Notes: a model not told the origin generated them from the sequence alone. A DNA stretch of 64,000 bases from a virus (IMGVR_UViG_3300047444_000753:69256-133255); one strand, 5' to 3'. Shown: positions 1 to 7,894, numbered from the stretch's first letter. Program-made: numbers and translations.

Positions 1-1
1 G

Positions 2-394
2 GGCACCGATGAAGACGAGGGGACCCGCCCGGTCGTACACTCCATGGGGCTACACTACTGGGCCATTGAATCGGCTGTGCAACGTGTCGTGGACCACGGC
101 CCGCAACGGGATGACATGGACGTCTGGAACTTCTTCGAGCACGACTGGCACAAGGCCGGACCTGCCTGTGAGACACACCTGATGCAGTCGCGTAAGCGTC
201 TTGTACAGGGGAACTTCTCGGGAGAGGTGTTCAAACTTGTCCAAGAAAAGCAGGTCGGCGGGATGTCCATCGATGGTGACAGGTACTGGCGCAAGTCATC
301 CACCACGGGACGAGAGCACTGGTGCGAGCTGCCACCCGAGGAGACCTGCTACTGGTCCGGGGATCCGTACGCGCCCCACGAGCTGGGCTTCTAG
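2..394 (+). CDS. Hypothetical protein, 5' end outside window
   Basis: The frame is open from the first bases of the window. The first ATG, at 44, has no ribosome binding site, so the true start probably lies upstream. The visible part has about 131 residues, rich in Trp and His, ending in a Trp/Pro-rich tail. I do not recognise the family. The stop overlaps the GTG start of the next gene, which suggests one operon. Confidence 0.6.
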   Translation, partial: GTDEDEGTRPVVHSMGLHYWAIESAVQRVVDHGPQRDDMDVWNFFEHDWHKAGPACETHLMQSRKRLVQGNFSGEVFKLVQEKQVGGMSIDGDRYWRKSSTTGREHWCELPPEETCYWSGDPYAPHELGF

Positions 395-675
395 TGGATG
401 GGGTGCGGGAGCTGATTCACCGCAGGCGCAGGCAGATCCTTGTGCACTCCATCATCTACTACGCCCGGGGTACGAACATCATCTCCGACGCGCAGTTCGA
501 TAACTGGAGCCACGAGCTGGTACAGCTGCAGGCGGACCACCCGGAGGACTCCGAGGCCGTGGAGTACATGCGTGAGGAGTTCCGGGACTTCACCGGGGAC
601 ACCGGGTTCCACCTGCCGCTGGCCAATGTGTGGGCACGGGGCGTGGCGAAGTCGCTGCTTCCCGGGTGGTCTTGA
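394..675 (+). CDS. Small protein resembling the NAD+-binding Ia domain of LigA
   Basis: The 93-residue product starts with a GTG that overlaps the previous stop; a second GTG at 403 is possible. Residues 14-45 read VHSIIYYARGTNIISDAQFD, then W, EL, LQ and HPE. This follows the Ia-domain pattern of NAD+-dependent DNA ligases (H..YY....ISDAEYD.L..EL..L...HPE), which binds the NMN half of NAD+. There is no adenylation domain, so it cannot itself be a ligase. Similar stand-alone domains occur in many phages, and their function is inferred only. Confidence 0.6.
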   Translation: MDGVRELIHRRRRQILVHSIIYYARGTNIISDAQFDNWSHELVQLQADHPEDSEAVEYMREEFRDFTGDTGFHLPLANVWARGVAKSLLPGWS

Positions 676-700
676 CGGGCACGGAGTAATCACATACACT
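672..700 (+). promoter_or_regulatory. Sigma-A-like promoter
   Basis: TTGACG, a 17-nt spacer and TACACT lie upstream of the 729 operon. The leader then reads TTGTAATACATACAA, a degenerate copy of the 15-bp dyad element, and a GAAGGAG ribosome site. Confidence 0.7.
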
Positions 701-728
701 TGTAATACATACAACGAAGGAGAAACGC

Positions 729-830
729 ATGAACATCACCATGGACGCAAACACCACGTGGGTCCTGATCGTCGCCTGCTTCTGCGCCTACTGGTCCGTG
801 GCCGCGTGGGCAAACCGGGGCAAGTCATGA
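729..830 (+). CDS. Small single-pass membrane protein
   Basis: This is a 33-residue product with one hydrophobic segment (TWVLIVACFCAYWSVAAW), preceded by a good AAGGAG site. It opens the first operon with a visible promoter. Its stop overlaps the next ATG. Function unknown. Confidence 0.6.
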   Translation: MNITMDANTTWVLIVACFCAYWSVAAWANRGKS

Positions 831-1051
831 GCGCGGGCAAGTACACGGTCAACTGGGATGACCCGGCCTACCCCCGGATCGAGCGGGTGGCCCATGGCGG
901 GGTACGGTTCGCCGACGCCAAGCGCGAGGTCTACGACACGCTCTACGAGCAGATCGATGACCTGCGCTACACGATCGCGGCCATGCGCAGGCTCAAGGCC
1001 CGGGACGTGGAAGATGCCGAAGACTATGACCAATTTGATGAGGACGAATGA
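827..1051 (+). CDS. Hypothetical acidic protein
   Basis: This is a 74-residue protein with a basic, helical middle (DDLRYTIAAMRRLKARD) and a very acidic tail. The ATG overlaps the preceding stop, and the following gene starts inside its last codons, so it sits in a translationally coupled operon. Family not recognised. Confidence 0.65.
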   Translation: MSAGKYTVNWDDPAYPRIERVAHGGVRFADAKREVYDTLYEQIDDLRYTIAAMRRLKARDVEDAEDYDQFDEDE

Positions 1052-1251
1052 GCACGAAGACACGCGTGGCGCAGGCCCTCAAGAAACTGAACAAGCCGGA
1101 CCTGAACTGGAACCACGAGTCGTGGGAGGGTGACGGCGAGCTCTACATCTCCATGGAGTCGGAGAGATCCGCACAGCTGTTGAGGGAAGCACTCTGGATG
1201 ATCTTCAAGTCCCAGCGCCGCCAGCTCATCCACAAGGGAAGGAAGCCATGA
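1048..1251 (+). CDS. Hypothetical protein
   Basis: This 67-residue product overlaps both neighbours by 4 nt. The basic C-terminus (KSQRRQLIHKGRK) could bind nucleic acid, but no known domain is visible. Confidence 0.65.
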   Translation: MSTKTRVAQALKKLNKPDLNWNHESWEGDGELYISMESERSAQLLREALWMIFKSQRRQLIHKGRKP

Positions 1252-1484
1252 CTAGCCCCGTAGACATTCTGGTCCACCACGTGCTGCTCACCAGCCGGGG
1301 AGGCCTTGCCGCCTGTGCCGCCGAGGGCTGCCCGTGGGAGGACAGGTTCTGGGCAGGCAGGGACAGGTATGGCTTGGATCGCGGGGTTCCACTCTCCATC
1401 CGGGTCTCCCACGCGGAGCACCAGCTGGCCCTGTTGAACGGAACGGTGACGGAGCAGACCGAGACGCCGCGAGGCGGCTGGTAA
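1248..1484 (+). CDS. Hypothetical protein with Cys/His pairs
   Basis: The protein has 78 residues. It contains HH near the start, a C-x4-C pair and a SHAEH segment, a spacing that could hold one zinc ion. It is translationally coupled on both sides. Function unknown. Confidence 0.6.
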   Translation: MTSPVDILVHHVLLTSRGGLAACAAEGCPWEDRFWAGRDRYGLDRGVPLSIRVSHAEHQLALLNGTVTEQTETPRGGW

Positions 1485-1696
1485 TGGACAAGATCCGGGT
1501 CTACCGGCGCAACCCTGTCGAGAACCGAATGGGGCTGTCAGTGAACCGACCGTGGATGGTGGCCAACGTTCCGGAGGACTATGGCCGGGAGACCTGCTGG
1601 CCGACTCTCTCTGACGCCTTGGACTGGGCCACCATGGATCCGAAGGTGCGCAAGGCGATCATTGAGAATGACCTGAAGATGGAGGGCGGCTGGTAG
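1484..1696 (+). CDS. Hypothetical protein
   Basis: The 70-residue product begins at an ATG that overlaps the preceding TAA and is the last gene of its operon. The next promoter starts directly at its stop. Tryptophan-rich; no domain recognised. Confidence 0.6.
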   Translation: MDKIRVYRRNPVENRMGLSVNRPWMVANVPEDYGRETCWPTLSDALDWATMDPKVRKAIIENDLKMEGGW

Positions 1697-1725
1697 TTGA
1701 CATCTGTCTGCTCTGGACTTATGCT
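1697..1725 (+). promoter_or_regulatory. Sigma-A-like promoter
   Basis: TTGACA, 17 nt and TATGCT begin immediately after the stop of the preceding gene and drive the 1762 operon. Confidence 0.8.
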
Positions 1726-1761
1726 TAGTGTACAAGGAAAACGACGACAAAGGGATTAGGT

Positions 1762-2058
1762 ATGGCGAAGAACAGAATGGCAGCGGAGCGGGCGATGATC
1801 ATCTCCGACACCTTCAAGGAGATCATCCGGCTGCGGCAGGAGATCTCCCTGAAGATGGGCGTGATCAAGGCGCTCGTGGAGGCCGACAAGCATCCGGACC
1901 ACCCGGCGCAGCAGGTGATCAACCTGATGCTGGCACACGAACTGGCGTTCCATCGGGAGTTCACCGGGCACCAGTCGGCATGGCACAACGTGGCCTTTGC
2001 CCGGGGCTTCTTCGACATCGAAGAGGGTCCGAAGAAACTCAGTAAGTCGGACCAGTGA
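1762..2058 (+). CDS. Hypothetical helical protein
   Basis: This 98-residue, mostly helical protein carries two His-rich stretches (KHPDHPAQQ and HREFTGHQSAWH). It is the first gene after a strong promoter. The family is not recognised. Confidence 0.65.
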   Translation: MAKNRMAAERAMIISDTFKEIIRLRQEISLKMGVIKALVEADKHPDHPAQQVINLMLAHELAFHREFTGHQSAWHNVAFARGFFDIEEGPKKLSKSDQ

Positions 2059-2282
2059 TGCATCGGTACTGGCACTTCTGGGTGGCCCTTGTACTGATGG
2101 TTCTCTCGGTGGTGACCTACCTTGTCGGGGCACACCTGTGGGCGTCCTACGATGAGGTGGGGCCGGGGTGGATACTGTTCGTCGGCGCTGCGGTGATGCA
2201 GGGGGCATCACTAAGCCTGCTCTCAAGGATGGACTACCTGCGGCGCAAAGCAGATACAGTCGGCAGACACTCGGGGGGATGA
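2058..2282 (+). CDS. Small membrane protein, two transmembrane segments
   Basis: The 74-residue product has hydrophobic segments at about residues 7-27 and 39-56 and a basic C-terminus. A GTG at 2055 is an alternative start; the ATG that overlaps the previous stop is preferred. Function unknown. Confidence 0.6.
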   Translation: MHRYWHFWVALVLMVLSVVTYLVGAHLWASYDEVGPGWILFVGAAVMQGASLSLLSRMDYLRRKADTVGRHSGG

Positions 2283-2283
2283 A

Positions 2284-2502
2284 GTGAGGGAGATACGCAC
2301 GAAGGAGGACGGGACTCCATGCTGGGAGTGGCGGCTTGCTTGGAAGATCGAGGAGTTCTTCTGGGACTTCATCGAGGCGCTGGAGGACTATACCAAGGCT
2401 CTGTGGCATCTGCTGACGAATCCGGCCATGGCATTGTTCCTTGGATTCATGACGGGGCTTTTTGTAATTTCTGTAATGGGCACGAAGTGGTGGGGCTGGT
2501 GA
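2284..2502 (+). CDS. Small membrane protein
   Basis: The protein has 72 residues from a GTG start. A Trp-rich amphipathic N-terminal half is followed by one transmembrane segment (MALFLGFMTGLFVISVMG). Codons inside that segment carry a one-mismatch copy of the 15-bp dyad element at 2462-2476. Confidence 0.55.
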   Translation: MREIRTKEDGTPCWEWRLAWKIEEFFWDFIEALEDYTKALWHLLTNPAMALFLGFMTGLFVISVMGTKWWGW

Positions 2503-2627
2503 CCGGGTTCACGGACGGCTACGGCTGGATTGAAACGGACGGCCCTGTTGAGGTGGTCACACGGCTCAGTGAGCTTGACTGGCTGGTAAAGATTATCAAC
2601 GACACCTGCGTTGACAGATCTGTCTAA
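2499..2627 (+). CDS. Small hypothetical protein
   Basis: This is a 42-residue frame from a GTG overlapping the preceding stop. Its 3' end contains the -35 box of the next promoter. It is acidic and aromatic and not recognised. Confidence 0.45.
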   Translation: MTGFTDGYGWIETDGPVEVVTRLSELDWLVKIINDTCVDRSV

Positions 2628-2639
2628 ACCATATACACT
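2611..2639 (+). promoter_or_regulatory. Sigma-A-like promoter
   Basis: TTGACA, 17 nt and TACACT precede the 2668 operon. The -35 box lies in the last codons of the upstream gene. Confidence 0.75.
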
Positions 2640-2667
2640 TGTACTAACAGACCAACAAGGGAGAAAC

Positions 2668-3132
2668 ATGAAGCAGATTTTTGAAAAGGGCGACCGGGTC
2701 AAGCTGGTCGGGGGCGAGTATTCCGGGAACTTCATCGGGACCAGCGGGACCGTATCATACGTCGTCCCGGTACCCCACGATGACGGGAGTTTCACGGTAA
2801 CCTATGTCCTCGATTCCGAGAGCCAGATCCGGATGAATCGTGTCCCCGGATTCGGTGTCCAGTGCAACTCGAAAAACTTGAAGTACCTCAAGCCCAAGGA
2901 CAAGAACAAGGAAGCCAAGATCGATGTCAAGTTCGCCAAGAAGGTGGACAAGCTAGTGGACAAGCTGGTGAAGCTCGCGATGAAGGCCAACATGACCAAG
3001 CGGGAGCAGGAGCTGGTTTCGGCACTGGATAGGACGCTGGAGGCGCTGGATGTTCTGGCGTACATCGAAAGCACGGAGCCTGACGTCAACATTGCCAAGC
3101 TCAAGAAGTCCATGCTGGTGGAACTGCGATGA
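2668..3132 (+). CDS. KOW/SH3-like protein with helical C-terminus
   Basis: The protein has 154 residues. The N-terminus has the recurring pattern FEKGDRVKLV, then GTSGTV and a beta-rich stretch, as in small KOW/SH3-like barrels. Residues 80-150 are Lys-rich and helical. The ATG follows a GGGAG site; an earlier TTG in the same frame falls in the promoter and is rejected. It is the longest of a local family of at least eleven such proteins. Role unknown. Confidence 0.65.
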   Translation: MKQIFEKGDRVKLVGGEYSGNFIGTSGTVSYVVPVPHDDGSFTVTYVLDSESQIRMNRVPGFGVQCNSKNLKYLKPKDKNKEAKIDVKFAKKVDKLVDKLVKLAMKANMTKREQELVSALDRTLEALDVLAYIESTEPDVNIAKLKKSMLVELR

Positions 3133-3449
3133 ACAAGACACGACAGGAAAAGCTGGAGGACCTGCGCTCGGTGGAGACGCTGCTCTGGACCCGGCACCGC
3201 GAGGAGCAGGTCTTCAATCTGGAGACGTACGGGGCACGCGAGTATGACTCGACGGAGCCCACAAGCTACTCGCAGGCGGCGACGGCTATGGCGCAGCTGC
3301 TGGACATGGTGGAGGAGCTGCTGGAGCTGGCGGACGAGGACTTCGCCGCTGCCGACATACAGGGAGCACCACACAGCACCGCCAAGACCTACACGGCGAA
3401 CGTGCTGCAGATCATCGATGAGCATCTGGCCGACGACGAGGATGCATGA
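3129..3449 (+). CDS. Hypothetical acidic helical protein
   Basis: The 106-residue protein has an acidic helical centre (MVEELLELADEDF) and overlaps both neighbours by 4 nt. Not recognised. Confidence 0.65.
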   Translation: MNKTRQEKLEDLRSVETLLWTRHREEQVFNLETYGAREYDSTEPTSYSQAATAMAQLLDMVEELLELADEDFAAADIQGAPHSTAKTYTANVLQIIDEHLADDEDA

Positions 3450-3724
3450 TGGCGACCCCCACGGATACACTGGCCAAGGAGATCAGCAGGTTCGACACGA
3501 TCACCGGGACCCACACACCGTTCAACGCGATCGAGGCGCTGCTGATCGACAAGTTGAAGGCAGCCACCCGCGTACTGGAGATGATCGAGGGGCTGGATGA
3601 CGAGGTTAAGATCGGCGATCGGTCCTATGCCCAGACCGTGGACGTCGCCCGCCTCAAGACACTTACGGTGCTCGCACTCCGCACACCGGGGAAAATGATC
3701 AATCTGGATGGGAACAAGGCATGA
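3446..3724 (+). CDS. Hypothetical protein
   Basis: This is a 92-residue product; two adjacent ATG codons (3446 and 3449) could start it. It is helical and translationally coupled to both neighbours. No known domain. Confidence 0.65.
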   Translation: MMATPTDTLAKEISRFDTITGTHTPFNAIEALLIDKLKAATRVLEMIEGLDDEVKIGDRSYAQTVDVARLKTLTVLALRTPGKMINLDGNKA

Positions 3725-4032
3725 CAAACTGGATACTGGACAAGGACTTCAAGGTCGGGGACCGGGTCGAGTCGCGGGACGGGACGTTCCGGGGCAACAT
3801 CACGAAGATCGAGGAGTCGGCGGAGAAGTGGCCCTACACGGTCGAGAACGGCAGCGGTGGGGAAGCGCTCTTCAGCGCGTCCGAGCTGCGCAAGACGGAT
3901 CTGGAGATCTCGCTGGTCTCGGTCTCGGAGGCGCTGGCACAGCTGGACGTGATGATCGATGCCAAGCAGAAGGAGCTGGCCACCCTGCTGATGTCCCGGC
4001 GCGTGCTGGAGCAGGTGGAAGACCATGGCTGA
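3721..4032 (+). CDS. KOW/SH3-like protein with helical C-terminus
   Basis: The protein has 103 residues. FKVGDRVES at residues 10-18 begins a KOW/SH3-like module, and residues 60-100 are helical. The layout resembles the 2668 product two genes earlier, which suggests duplication within one operon. Confidence 0.65.
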   Translation: MTNWILDKDFKVGDRVESRDGTFRGNITKIEESAEKWPYTVENGSGGEALFSASELRKTDLEISLVSVSEALAQLDVMIDAKQKELATLLMSRRVLEQVEDHG

Positions 4033-4327
4033 GACGGAACCTGTCGAGATCGGATTCCTGTGCCGGAGAGGGCACTTCATCTTTTACGATGAGCCGGACG
4101 TGGACACGTCGTGCGGATCCAAACGCATGGCCGGGATCTTCGTGGTGCCCGAGGAGGGTGTGTATCCGCACTACTTCGCCGATGCACTGGCTGATGCCCG
4201 GGAGGACTTCGGGGAAGATCTGGGACGGATGTATCCACCAGAACCCGAGTCATGGTCCCGCGAGGACCGGGAGATCTTCAACAAGTTTGAGTCCGACGAG
4301 ATGGCAAGGATCCGGGGCGAGGCGTAA
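4025..4327 (+). CDS. Hypothetical acidic protein
   Basis: This 100-residue protein contains a possible metal-binding CRRGH and is rich in Asp and Glu. It is the last gene of its operon and is followed by an intrinsic terminator. Confidence 0.6.
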   Translation: MAETEPVEIGFLCRRGHFIFYDEPDVDTSCGSKRMAGIFVVPEEGVYPHYFADALADAREDFGEDLGRMYPPEPESWSREDREIFNKFESDEMARIRGEA

Positions 4328-4335
4328 TAAGGACG

Positions 4336-4358
4336 GGCACCTGAGGGTGCCTTTTCTT
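4336..4358 (+). terminator. Intrinsic terminator
   Basis: A six-base-pair stem (GGCACC/GGTGCC) with a 4-nt loop is followed by a T-rich run, directly after the operon's last stop. Confidence 0.75.
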
Positions 4359-4369
4359 TGGGCCGGTAG

Positions 4370-4398
4370 TTGACATCCTTGTATGGAGGGCGTACTCT
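4370..4398 (+). promoter_or_regulatory. Sigma-A-like promoter
   Basis: TTGACA, 17 nt and TACTCT, followed by the ACCAACAACAAAGGAG leader used by many genes in the window. Confidence 0.75.
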
Positions 4399-4431
4399 TT
4401 TAGTAAGAGACCAACAACAAAGGAGCAAATA

Positions 4432-4656
4432 ATGGCGAACGCTGACGGAACCAACATGTTCATCCAGTACAAGGGCACGGACCTGTGTGCCGACCTCTGG
4501 TGCGAGTGCGGGAAGCACCTGCACGTGGATGACTACTTTGCCTACGCCGTGCAGTGCCCGAGCTGCAAGGCAATCTACGAGCTGCCCCAGCTGGTCACGG
4601 CGGTCAAGGTGGCGACCACCACGTTCCCCGTGCTGGTGCTGGATGATGAGGACTAG
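4432..4656 (+). CDS. Zinc-ribbon-like small protein
   Basis: The protein has 74 residues. CECG-KH-LH around residue 24 and CPSC around residue 42 give two Cys pairs 15-20 residues apart, typical of a small zinc ribbon. The tail is hydrophobic, then acidic. The partner is unknown. Confidence 0.6.
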   Translation: MANADGTNMFIQYKGTDLCADLWCECGKHLHVDDYFAYAVQCPSCKAIYELPQLVTAVKVATTTFPVLVLDDED

Positions 4657-4871
4657 TGGCCTACTGCACGGACCCCAAGAACCACAAGAAGGGCTGGTGG
4701 AGCGACCCCGGACGCTTCACGCACTTCGACTACCGCAGGAAGCGGATCATCCCGTCAAGGACGGCGTGGGTGCACTGCGAGTTCTGCCACAACCACTGGG
4801 GCACCACCAACAAGGAACTGGTGGACCAGTTGCCGATGCAGCGACCGGAGGTTGACAAGGGTCTACAGTAG
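4656..4871 (+). CDS. Small Cys/His-rich protein
   Basis: The GTG overlaps the preceding TAG. The 71 residues include a C-x4-H near the start and CEFCHNH around residue 41, probably one zinc site. The end of the gene contains the -35 box of the next promoter. Confidence 0.6.
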   Translation: MAYCTDPKNHKKGWWSDPGRFTHFDYRRKRIIPSRTAWVHCEFCHNHWGTTNKELVDQLPMQRPEVDKGLQ

Positions 4872-4880
4872 ACCTACACT
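4852..4880 (+). promoter_or_regulatory. Sigma-A-like promoter
   Basis: TTGACA lies inside the previous gene's last codons, with 17 nt to TACACT. It drives the 4914-6212 operon. Confidence 0.75.
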
Positions 4881-4913
4881 TTTAGTAATAGACCAACAAC
4901 AAAGGAGAAGGAC

Positions 4914-5303
4914 ATGAGCTTCAAGACAGGCGACAAGGTACGCGTCGTACAAGGAAACAGCCGCTACTACAATCAGGTGGGCACCGTCGTGAACACCTAC
5001 GAGGACAACGCCGGACATCTCGTGGAACTGGACAGCGGCCTGCAGCGGTCCTTCTTCAACCACGAGCTGGGTCTGGACAACCCGCTGATCGATCTGGCGG
5101 AGACGCTGAACAATGCGCGTATGCAGGCCAACGCGATCCCGGAGATGGCACCGCAGGGCGGGGTCTACGGCGACATCTCGCAGATAATGGTCGAGGTGCT
5201 GTGCACGATCACCGGGCGGTTCGAGGTGGGGGATATCTACGACTCGCTGAACGACGGCAACACCGTCCGTGAAGCACTCGCGCTGGCGGAGGTGGCAGAG
5301 TGA
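4914..5303 (+). CDS. KOW/SH3-like protein
   Basis: The protein has 129 residues. FKTGDKVRVV at residues 3-12 and VGTVVNTYEDN form the KOW-like module. The rest is helical, with the segment GRFEVGDIYDSL near the end. It is first in its operon. Confidence 0.65.
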   Translation: MSFKTGDKVRVVQGNSRYYNQVGTVVNTYEDNAGHLVELDSGLQRSFFNHELGLDNPLIDLAETLNNARMQANAIPEMAPQGGVYGDISQIMVEVLCTITGRFEVGDIYDSLNDGNTVREALALAEVAE

Positions 5304-5665
5304 TTGATGAAGAAACGCTGAAGCTGTATGAGTCGATGGCGCAGAACCTGAGGGTCCTTCACGTTGAGCATGGCATCAACCCTCCGATCATTCTGCGGAT
5401 GGCGGACCAGACGGAAAAGCTGGTGGAGGAGGTGCGGCGGTTGCGCGTACTGGTGGGTATACAGGAACAGCCCTTCAAGGTTGGGGACCGCGTGGAGGAA
5501 ATCTGCGAGGGCGAGCTTGAGGAAGTGCCGGTCGGCACGGTGGTCGAGCTGGAGGATCACAGGGGCGCGACACTGTTCAGGATCAAGCTGGAGAACACCA
5601 AGCATGCCGGACTGGAAATCCTGTACTGGCAAGACGAAATCAAGAAGATCGAGGAGGGGCAGTAA
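5300..5665 (+). CDS. KOW/SH3-like protein, module at C-terminus
   Basis: The GTG start overlaps the preceding TGA. Residues 1-50 are helical and the KOW-like module FKVGDRVEEI...VGTVVELEDH lies at about residues 59-90. The order is reversed relative to its upstream neighbour, which suggests reshuffling of the same parts. Confidence 0.65.
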   Translation: MIDEETLKLYESMAQNLRVLHVEHGINPPIILRMADQTEKLVEEVRRLRVLVGIQEQPFKVGDRVEEICEGELEEVPVGTVVELEDHRGATLFRIKLENTKHAGLEILYWQDEIKKIEEGQ

Positions 5666-5835
5666 TGACGCAGAGATTCGGCCCGTGGGATGACGCACTG
5701 AACCGGGAGCTGCTGGACAAGATCAAGGAGATCGTGGCTGAGTATCGGAGCGATGACGGCGGGTATATCTTCGCCGAGGATGCGCTCGATGCCATCGCGG
5801 CATCCATCAACGAGACGGAAGGGACTGATCTGTAG
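5665..5835 (+). CDS. Hypothetical small protein
   Basis: The 56-residue product starts at an ATG overlapping the preceding TAA and ends where the next GTG begins. It is acidic and helical and unknown. Confidence 0.55.
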   Translation: MTQRFGPWDDALNRELLDKIKEIVAEYRSDDGGYIFAEDALDAIAASINETEGTDL

Positions 5836-6212
5836 TGGCTTGGGAAGAAGAGTACAAGGCGAAGCTGCGGGACTTCATGGCCCGCAAGGGGACCCCTGCG
5901 AAGATCAACCGGGACGCGGAATCGGACTGGAACCGGGTCAGCGTCTACGGCTGGATCTCGACGGACTACCGGCACATCTACGATGACCAGTGCTCGTGGG
6001 TGGTGCCGGAGGGTGCACGCTTGGAGGAGCACACCTACTCACAGTTCACCGATACGTTCCACGACAACGCGGACGAGGTGGGCATCGAGGCCTACCCGGT
6101 GCACTGCGCGTGCGGGCAGAAGCAGGACGTGACCCTGCGCTACACGGGATCCTTGGGAGACGTGATCCAAGACATCATCGGGATCAACTACTCCAACGGG
6201 ATCGATCTGTAG
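5835..6212 (+). CDS. Hypothetical protein
   Basis: This 125-residue product starts at a GTG overlapping the preceding stop. An HCACG near residue 97 is the only Cys pair. It is the last gene of the operon, followed by a degenerate dyad element. Family unknown. Confidence 0.6.
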   Translation: MAWEEEYKAKLRDFMARKGTPAKINRDAESDWNRVSVYGWISTDYRHIYDDQCSWVVPEGARLEEHTYSQFTDTFHDNADEVGIEAYPVHCACGQKQDVTLRYTGSLGDVIQDIIGINYSNGIDL

Positions 6213-6214
6213 CG

Positions 6215-6229
6215 TTGTAAGAAATACAA
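6215..6229 (+). promoter_or_regulatory. Degenerate dyad element before the 6254 gene
   Basis: TTGTAAGAAATACAA matches the 15-bp element except for one half-site. The identical 15-mer recurs at 19173-19187, also just after a stop codon. Confidence 0.4.
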
Positions 6230-6253
6230 AACACTATTACAAAGGAGAGACGG

Positions 6254-6712
6254 ATGGGACTGGATCAGGCAATACGGAAGCTGTCGCCGGAGCTTGCGGC
6301 GAAGATCATCAAGCGGCAGGAACTCGGCTGGAACAGGCTGGACGATGCCGACAGTGAGGAGTGGGAGCTGACCCGCGAGGAATACCGCAGCATGGAGCAG
6401 CTGTGGACCGGGCGCAAGGAGAACCACATCCAGCGGGCCATCGAGGACATCACCGGGCAGACCGTGGAGAACTGCGACTACCTGCTGCTGACCAAGCGCC
6501 ACGTCGAGCTGCTCGTGTCGCGGCTGAACGGGGTGAGCGGTGACCATGGGCGGGCTACCGAACTGCTGCCGACGCAGGACGGGTTCTTCTTCGGCGGGAC
6601 CGAGTATAGCGAGCGGTACTTTCAGGACATCGAGGACGAGCTGGAGGCCTTCGAGAACATCCTTGAGGGCTGGGACGACGATGCCCACTACGCGTACTGG
6701 GCATGGTGGTAG
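6254..6712 (+). CDS. Widespread phage protein of the MGLD family
   Basis: The protein has 152 residues. It begins MGLD and ends in a block with LLPTQDGFFFGGTEYSE, YF-DIEDEL and a Trp/Tyr-rich tail. Many phages of Gram-positive hosts carry proteins with this start and this C-terminal block, and none that I know has an assigned activity. It lies alone between the preceding operon and a terminator. Confidence 0.65.
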   Translation: MGLDQAIRKLSPELAAKIIKRQELGWNRLDDADSEEWELTREEYRSMEQLWTGRKENHIQRAIEDITGQTVENCDYLLLTKRHVELLVSRLNGVSGDHGRATELLPTQDGFFFGGTEYSERYFQDIEDELEAFENILEGWDDDAHYAYWAWW

Positions 6713-6724
6713 CCTGCTGAGTGA

Positions 6725-6750
6725 GAGGGACATCTCCGGGTGTCCCTCTT
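6725..6750 (+). terminator. Intrinsic terminator
   Basis: An 8-bp stem (GAGGGACA/TGTCCCTC) closes the 6254 unit. The T-run is short. Confidence 0.6.
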
Positions 6751-6777
6751 GCGTTGTGTGATACAACCGTGTATGCT
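6749..6777 (+). promoter_or_regulatory. Promoter with TTGCGT -35
   Basis: TTGCGT, 17 nt and TATGCT overlap the end of the terminator hairpin and precede the 6813 operon. Confidence 0.6.
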
Positions 6778-6812
6778 GAATACATAAGGAACCAACGACA
6801 AAGGAGCACACC

Positions 6813-7208
6813 ATGGAAGACCCCTACAACCTCGACCTGACCACCCCCGATGCCTACGCCAAGAACTACGGCGTGGACGTGGAGAAGAACGAACACGACC
6901 CGCAGTACGGGCAGATCAACCTGAAGTTCCGGCACAACAGTTTCCAGAGCACGCAACTGATGATGGGACTGGAGCAGGCCAAGGAGCTGCACGAGAAGCT
7001 GGGCTCGGTGATCATTGAGCTGGAAGGATCGAAGCCGGTGGCTGGAATCACGGTCGGCACCGTGGTCAGGATCCTTGTCAGCTCGCACGCTGACCTGATC
7101 GGACGGACGGGCGTGGTCACGTACATCATGCCGAGCGGGAGCCTGCAGGTGGATCTTGGCAACGAGGCCCTGATCACCGAAACGAAATTGGTAGAGGTGG
7201 TGAAGTAA
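6813..7208 (+). CDS. Protein with C-terminal KOW/SH3-like module
   Basis: The protein has 131 residues. The first half is helical; residues 80-125 (VGTVVRILV, then GRTGVVTYI and a beta strand) resemble the KOW/SH3-like modules nearby. It starts the 6813-7887 operon after a strong AAAGGAG site. Confidence 0.6.
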   Translation: MEDPYNLDLTTPDAYAKNYGVDVEKNEHDPQYGQINLKFRHNSFQSTQLMMGLEQAKELHEKLGSVIIELEGSKPVAGITVGTVVRILVSSHADLIGRTGVVTYIMPSGSLQVDLGNEALITETKLVEVVK

Positions 7209-7516
7209 TGGCGGACTTCAACGACGAGATGCGCTATGACCCGGAGCTGCGGGCCAAGGTGGCGGAGGTCCACAGGGCACGGCAGGCGATGCTGCTCAAG
7301 GCTGCGAGGCAGCTGAGGGATCTCAGCGAGCAGATGCGCGGACTCGGGATGTATGTGGACGACTCGATCTACAACCGCTGCTGGCAGGAGGTATGTTTGG
7401 CGGCGTCTTCGGTGGAACGGGATGCTGAGTTCATGCAGAAGATCGGTGGGGAGACCTACATCGGCAACCTTGCCGCTGGACATCTGGGGCATCTGATCGA
7501 GGGGAAGGAATGGTAA
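7208..7516 (+). CDS. Hypothetical helical protein
   Basis: This 102-residue, mostly helical protein starts at an ATG coupled to the previous stop. No recognised domain. Confidence 0.6.
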   Translation: MADFNDEMRYDPELRAKVAEVHRARQAMLLKAARQLRDLSEQMRGLGMYVDDSIYNRCWQEVCLAASSVERDAEFMQKIGGETYIGNLAAGHLGHLIEGKEW

Positions 7517-7887
7517 TGGACCTCTCACGGAGAGCGGCCAAGGTCTACGCGGACTTCAACGGGTACTTCTGGCTGCCCTGCCCGTACCCCGGATGTGGGC
7601 GCATGTTCGGCGGACACGAGGCCGGGAAGTACGTAATGCAGTACCCGGACGAGCCATCGTCGGGCAAGATGTGCTGCAAGCTCCACGACGAGGTCACACC
7701 CGAGAAGGTGTTCCTGCGCACGGGGGAGTGGGGGGAGCAGCTGACGCTGGCGGAGAACTACCACCCAGAGCCCGTGTTCACTGTCCCGGTGGGTACCGAG
7801 GTGCGGACAAGGTCCGGAGTGTTCCCGTCCGTCCCGTACGTCAAGCAGCAGGACGGCAGCTGGAAACCGAAGTACGGCACGGAGTAG
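7516..7887 (+). CDS. Zinc-binding phage protein
   Basis: The chosen ATG overlaps the previous TAA and lies 8 nt after GGGGAAGG; an ATG at 7510 is possible. The 123 residues contain PCPYPGCGRMFGGHE and then MCCKLHDE, a Cys/His pattern of small phage zinc proteins. A short SH3-like strand pattern (VGTEVRTRSG) follows. Role unknown. Confidence 0.6.
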   Translation: MDLSRRAAKVYADFNGYFWLPCPYPGCGRMFGGHEAGKYVMQYPDEPSSGKMCCKLHDEVTPEKVFLRTGEWGEQLTLAENYHPEPVFTVPVGTEVRTRSGVFPSVPYVKQQDGSWKPKYGTE

Positions 7888-7894
7888 GCAGGTA

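Noticed and set aside
3244-3600. A 118-codon plus-strand frame overlapping the 3129 and 3446 genes
   Set aside because: It is Arg/Trp/Ser-rich and out of phase with two well-coupled genes.
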